Shown here: positions 41,418-41,722 of the stretch, piece after piece | Position numbering within the stretch: the stretch's first letter is position 1 | Layout of the letters: each line of letters starts with the position of its first letter | NCBI GenBank assembly: GCA_000402355.1 | Contig: AQRS01000036.1 | Location: forward strand, 1 to 41,722 | Origin: Candidatus Iainarchaeum andersonii SCGC AAA011-E11 | Lineage (GTDB): Archaea; Iainarchaeota; Iainarchaeia; Iainarchaeales; Iainarchaeaceae | Direction: 5' to 3' | Length of the DNA stretch: 41,722 nucleotides | Notes under the pieces: model-generated | Databases searched by the model: none | What the model was told of the DNA's origin: nothing | What the model saw: the letters and a program-made list of their open reading frames with translations, nothing else | Position numbers and translations under genes: made by a program

Positions 41418-41722
41418 ACAATCCCATTGGAAAAGCGTTTTTTTAAAACCCAGACAAAAACAAGCGGAAATTTAACGCTTCAAAAGGCGTATTAAGGGGA
41501 AAATGCGCAATATCAACAGGTAAAAGTTCCCGTTTCGGCCACACTCAAAACAGCACGAGGTGGGGAAAAGTGAATGCGAAAATGTGATGGGCGGGTTGCA
41601 GCCGACCAAGCTGCAGGGGCGGGCAAAAAAAACAAGACTCTGGGACAAAATTGGGTGATTTTGTGGTTTTTGGGTTTTTCTAGTCCAAAACGACCACGTA
41701 AGCCCGCTTCCCTACATATTTT
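41418..41722. other. GC-rich intergenic end region
   Basis: No protein gene was found. It contains GGGCGGG, a hairpin TGCAGC/GCTGCA around 41595-41613, and GGGGCGGGC, all richer in G than the surroundings, followed by an AT-rich stretch with TTTTTGGGTTTTT. A structured RNA could begin here and run off the window. I could not match it to SRP RNA or RNase P RNA. Confidence 0.3.

Overview
The window comes from an archaeal chromosome. The evidence is a geranylgeranyl reductase for archaeal lipids, an archaeal/eukaryotic-type prolyl-tRNA synthetase, an ATP-dependent DNA ligase, a Dph6-type diphthamide enzyme, a tRNA-Pro split by a canonical bulge-helix-bulge intron, C/D box sRNAs, and many genes whose start codon lies about 25-30 bases after a TATA box (leaderless transcripts). 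Many small membrane-anchored proteins and compact, fused genes would fit a DPANN lineage such as Diapherotrites. That placement is inference; no rRNA is present.

Layout. (1) 1-1413: a cluster of three hairpins, then a geranylgeranyl reductase. (2) About 1.4-14.5 kb: an AT-richer accessory stretch of gene cassettes. It holds a small lysine-rich protein, a secreted beta-propeller lipoprotein, an AAA ATPase with a decarboxylating-dehydrogenase homologue and a cysteine hydrolase, an ABC importer with a divergent TrmB-like regulator, a lipoprotein broken at a C8 tract, an Mrr-type nuclease remnant, a small membrane operon, a hisD fragment and a Fic protein with a repeated operator. Four copies of a TATA + GGCGATGATGA module separate these cassettes. 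One copy is an intact C/D box sRNA, and a fifth, separate locus is a fully canonical C/D sRNA. (3) 14.5-21.7 kb: an AbrB-ACT regulator followed by a six-ORF his operon that appears to encode all ten histidine-pathway activities through a HisG-HisC-HAD fusion and a HisA-HisI-HisE fusion. (4) 21.9-31.5 kb: MscS channel, a palindromic repeat cluster, RNase HIII-like enzyme, TatD nuclease, a membrane thioredoxin-like protein, a HemK/Mtq2-like methyltransferase, a TGS GTPase-like protein and two secreted/membrane proteins, one interrupted by a 76-bp tandem duplication. (5) 31.6-41.4 kb: a PIN-domain gene pair, GNAT, ProRS beside tRNA-Pro(GGG), a zinc ribbon protein, a cupredoxin, an orphan RnfD-like protein, intron-containing tRNA-Pro(UGG), DNA ligase, two membrane proteins, and a glutamine amidotransferase-Dph6 pair.

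The most striking points are the extreme gene fusion in the his operon, a degraded second hisD upstream of it, an 11-base operator sequence shared by the fic and his promoters, and the dispersed sRNA-like modules between the accessory cassettes.
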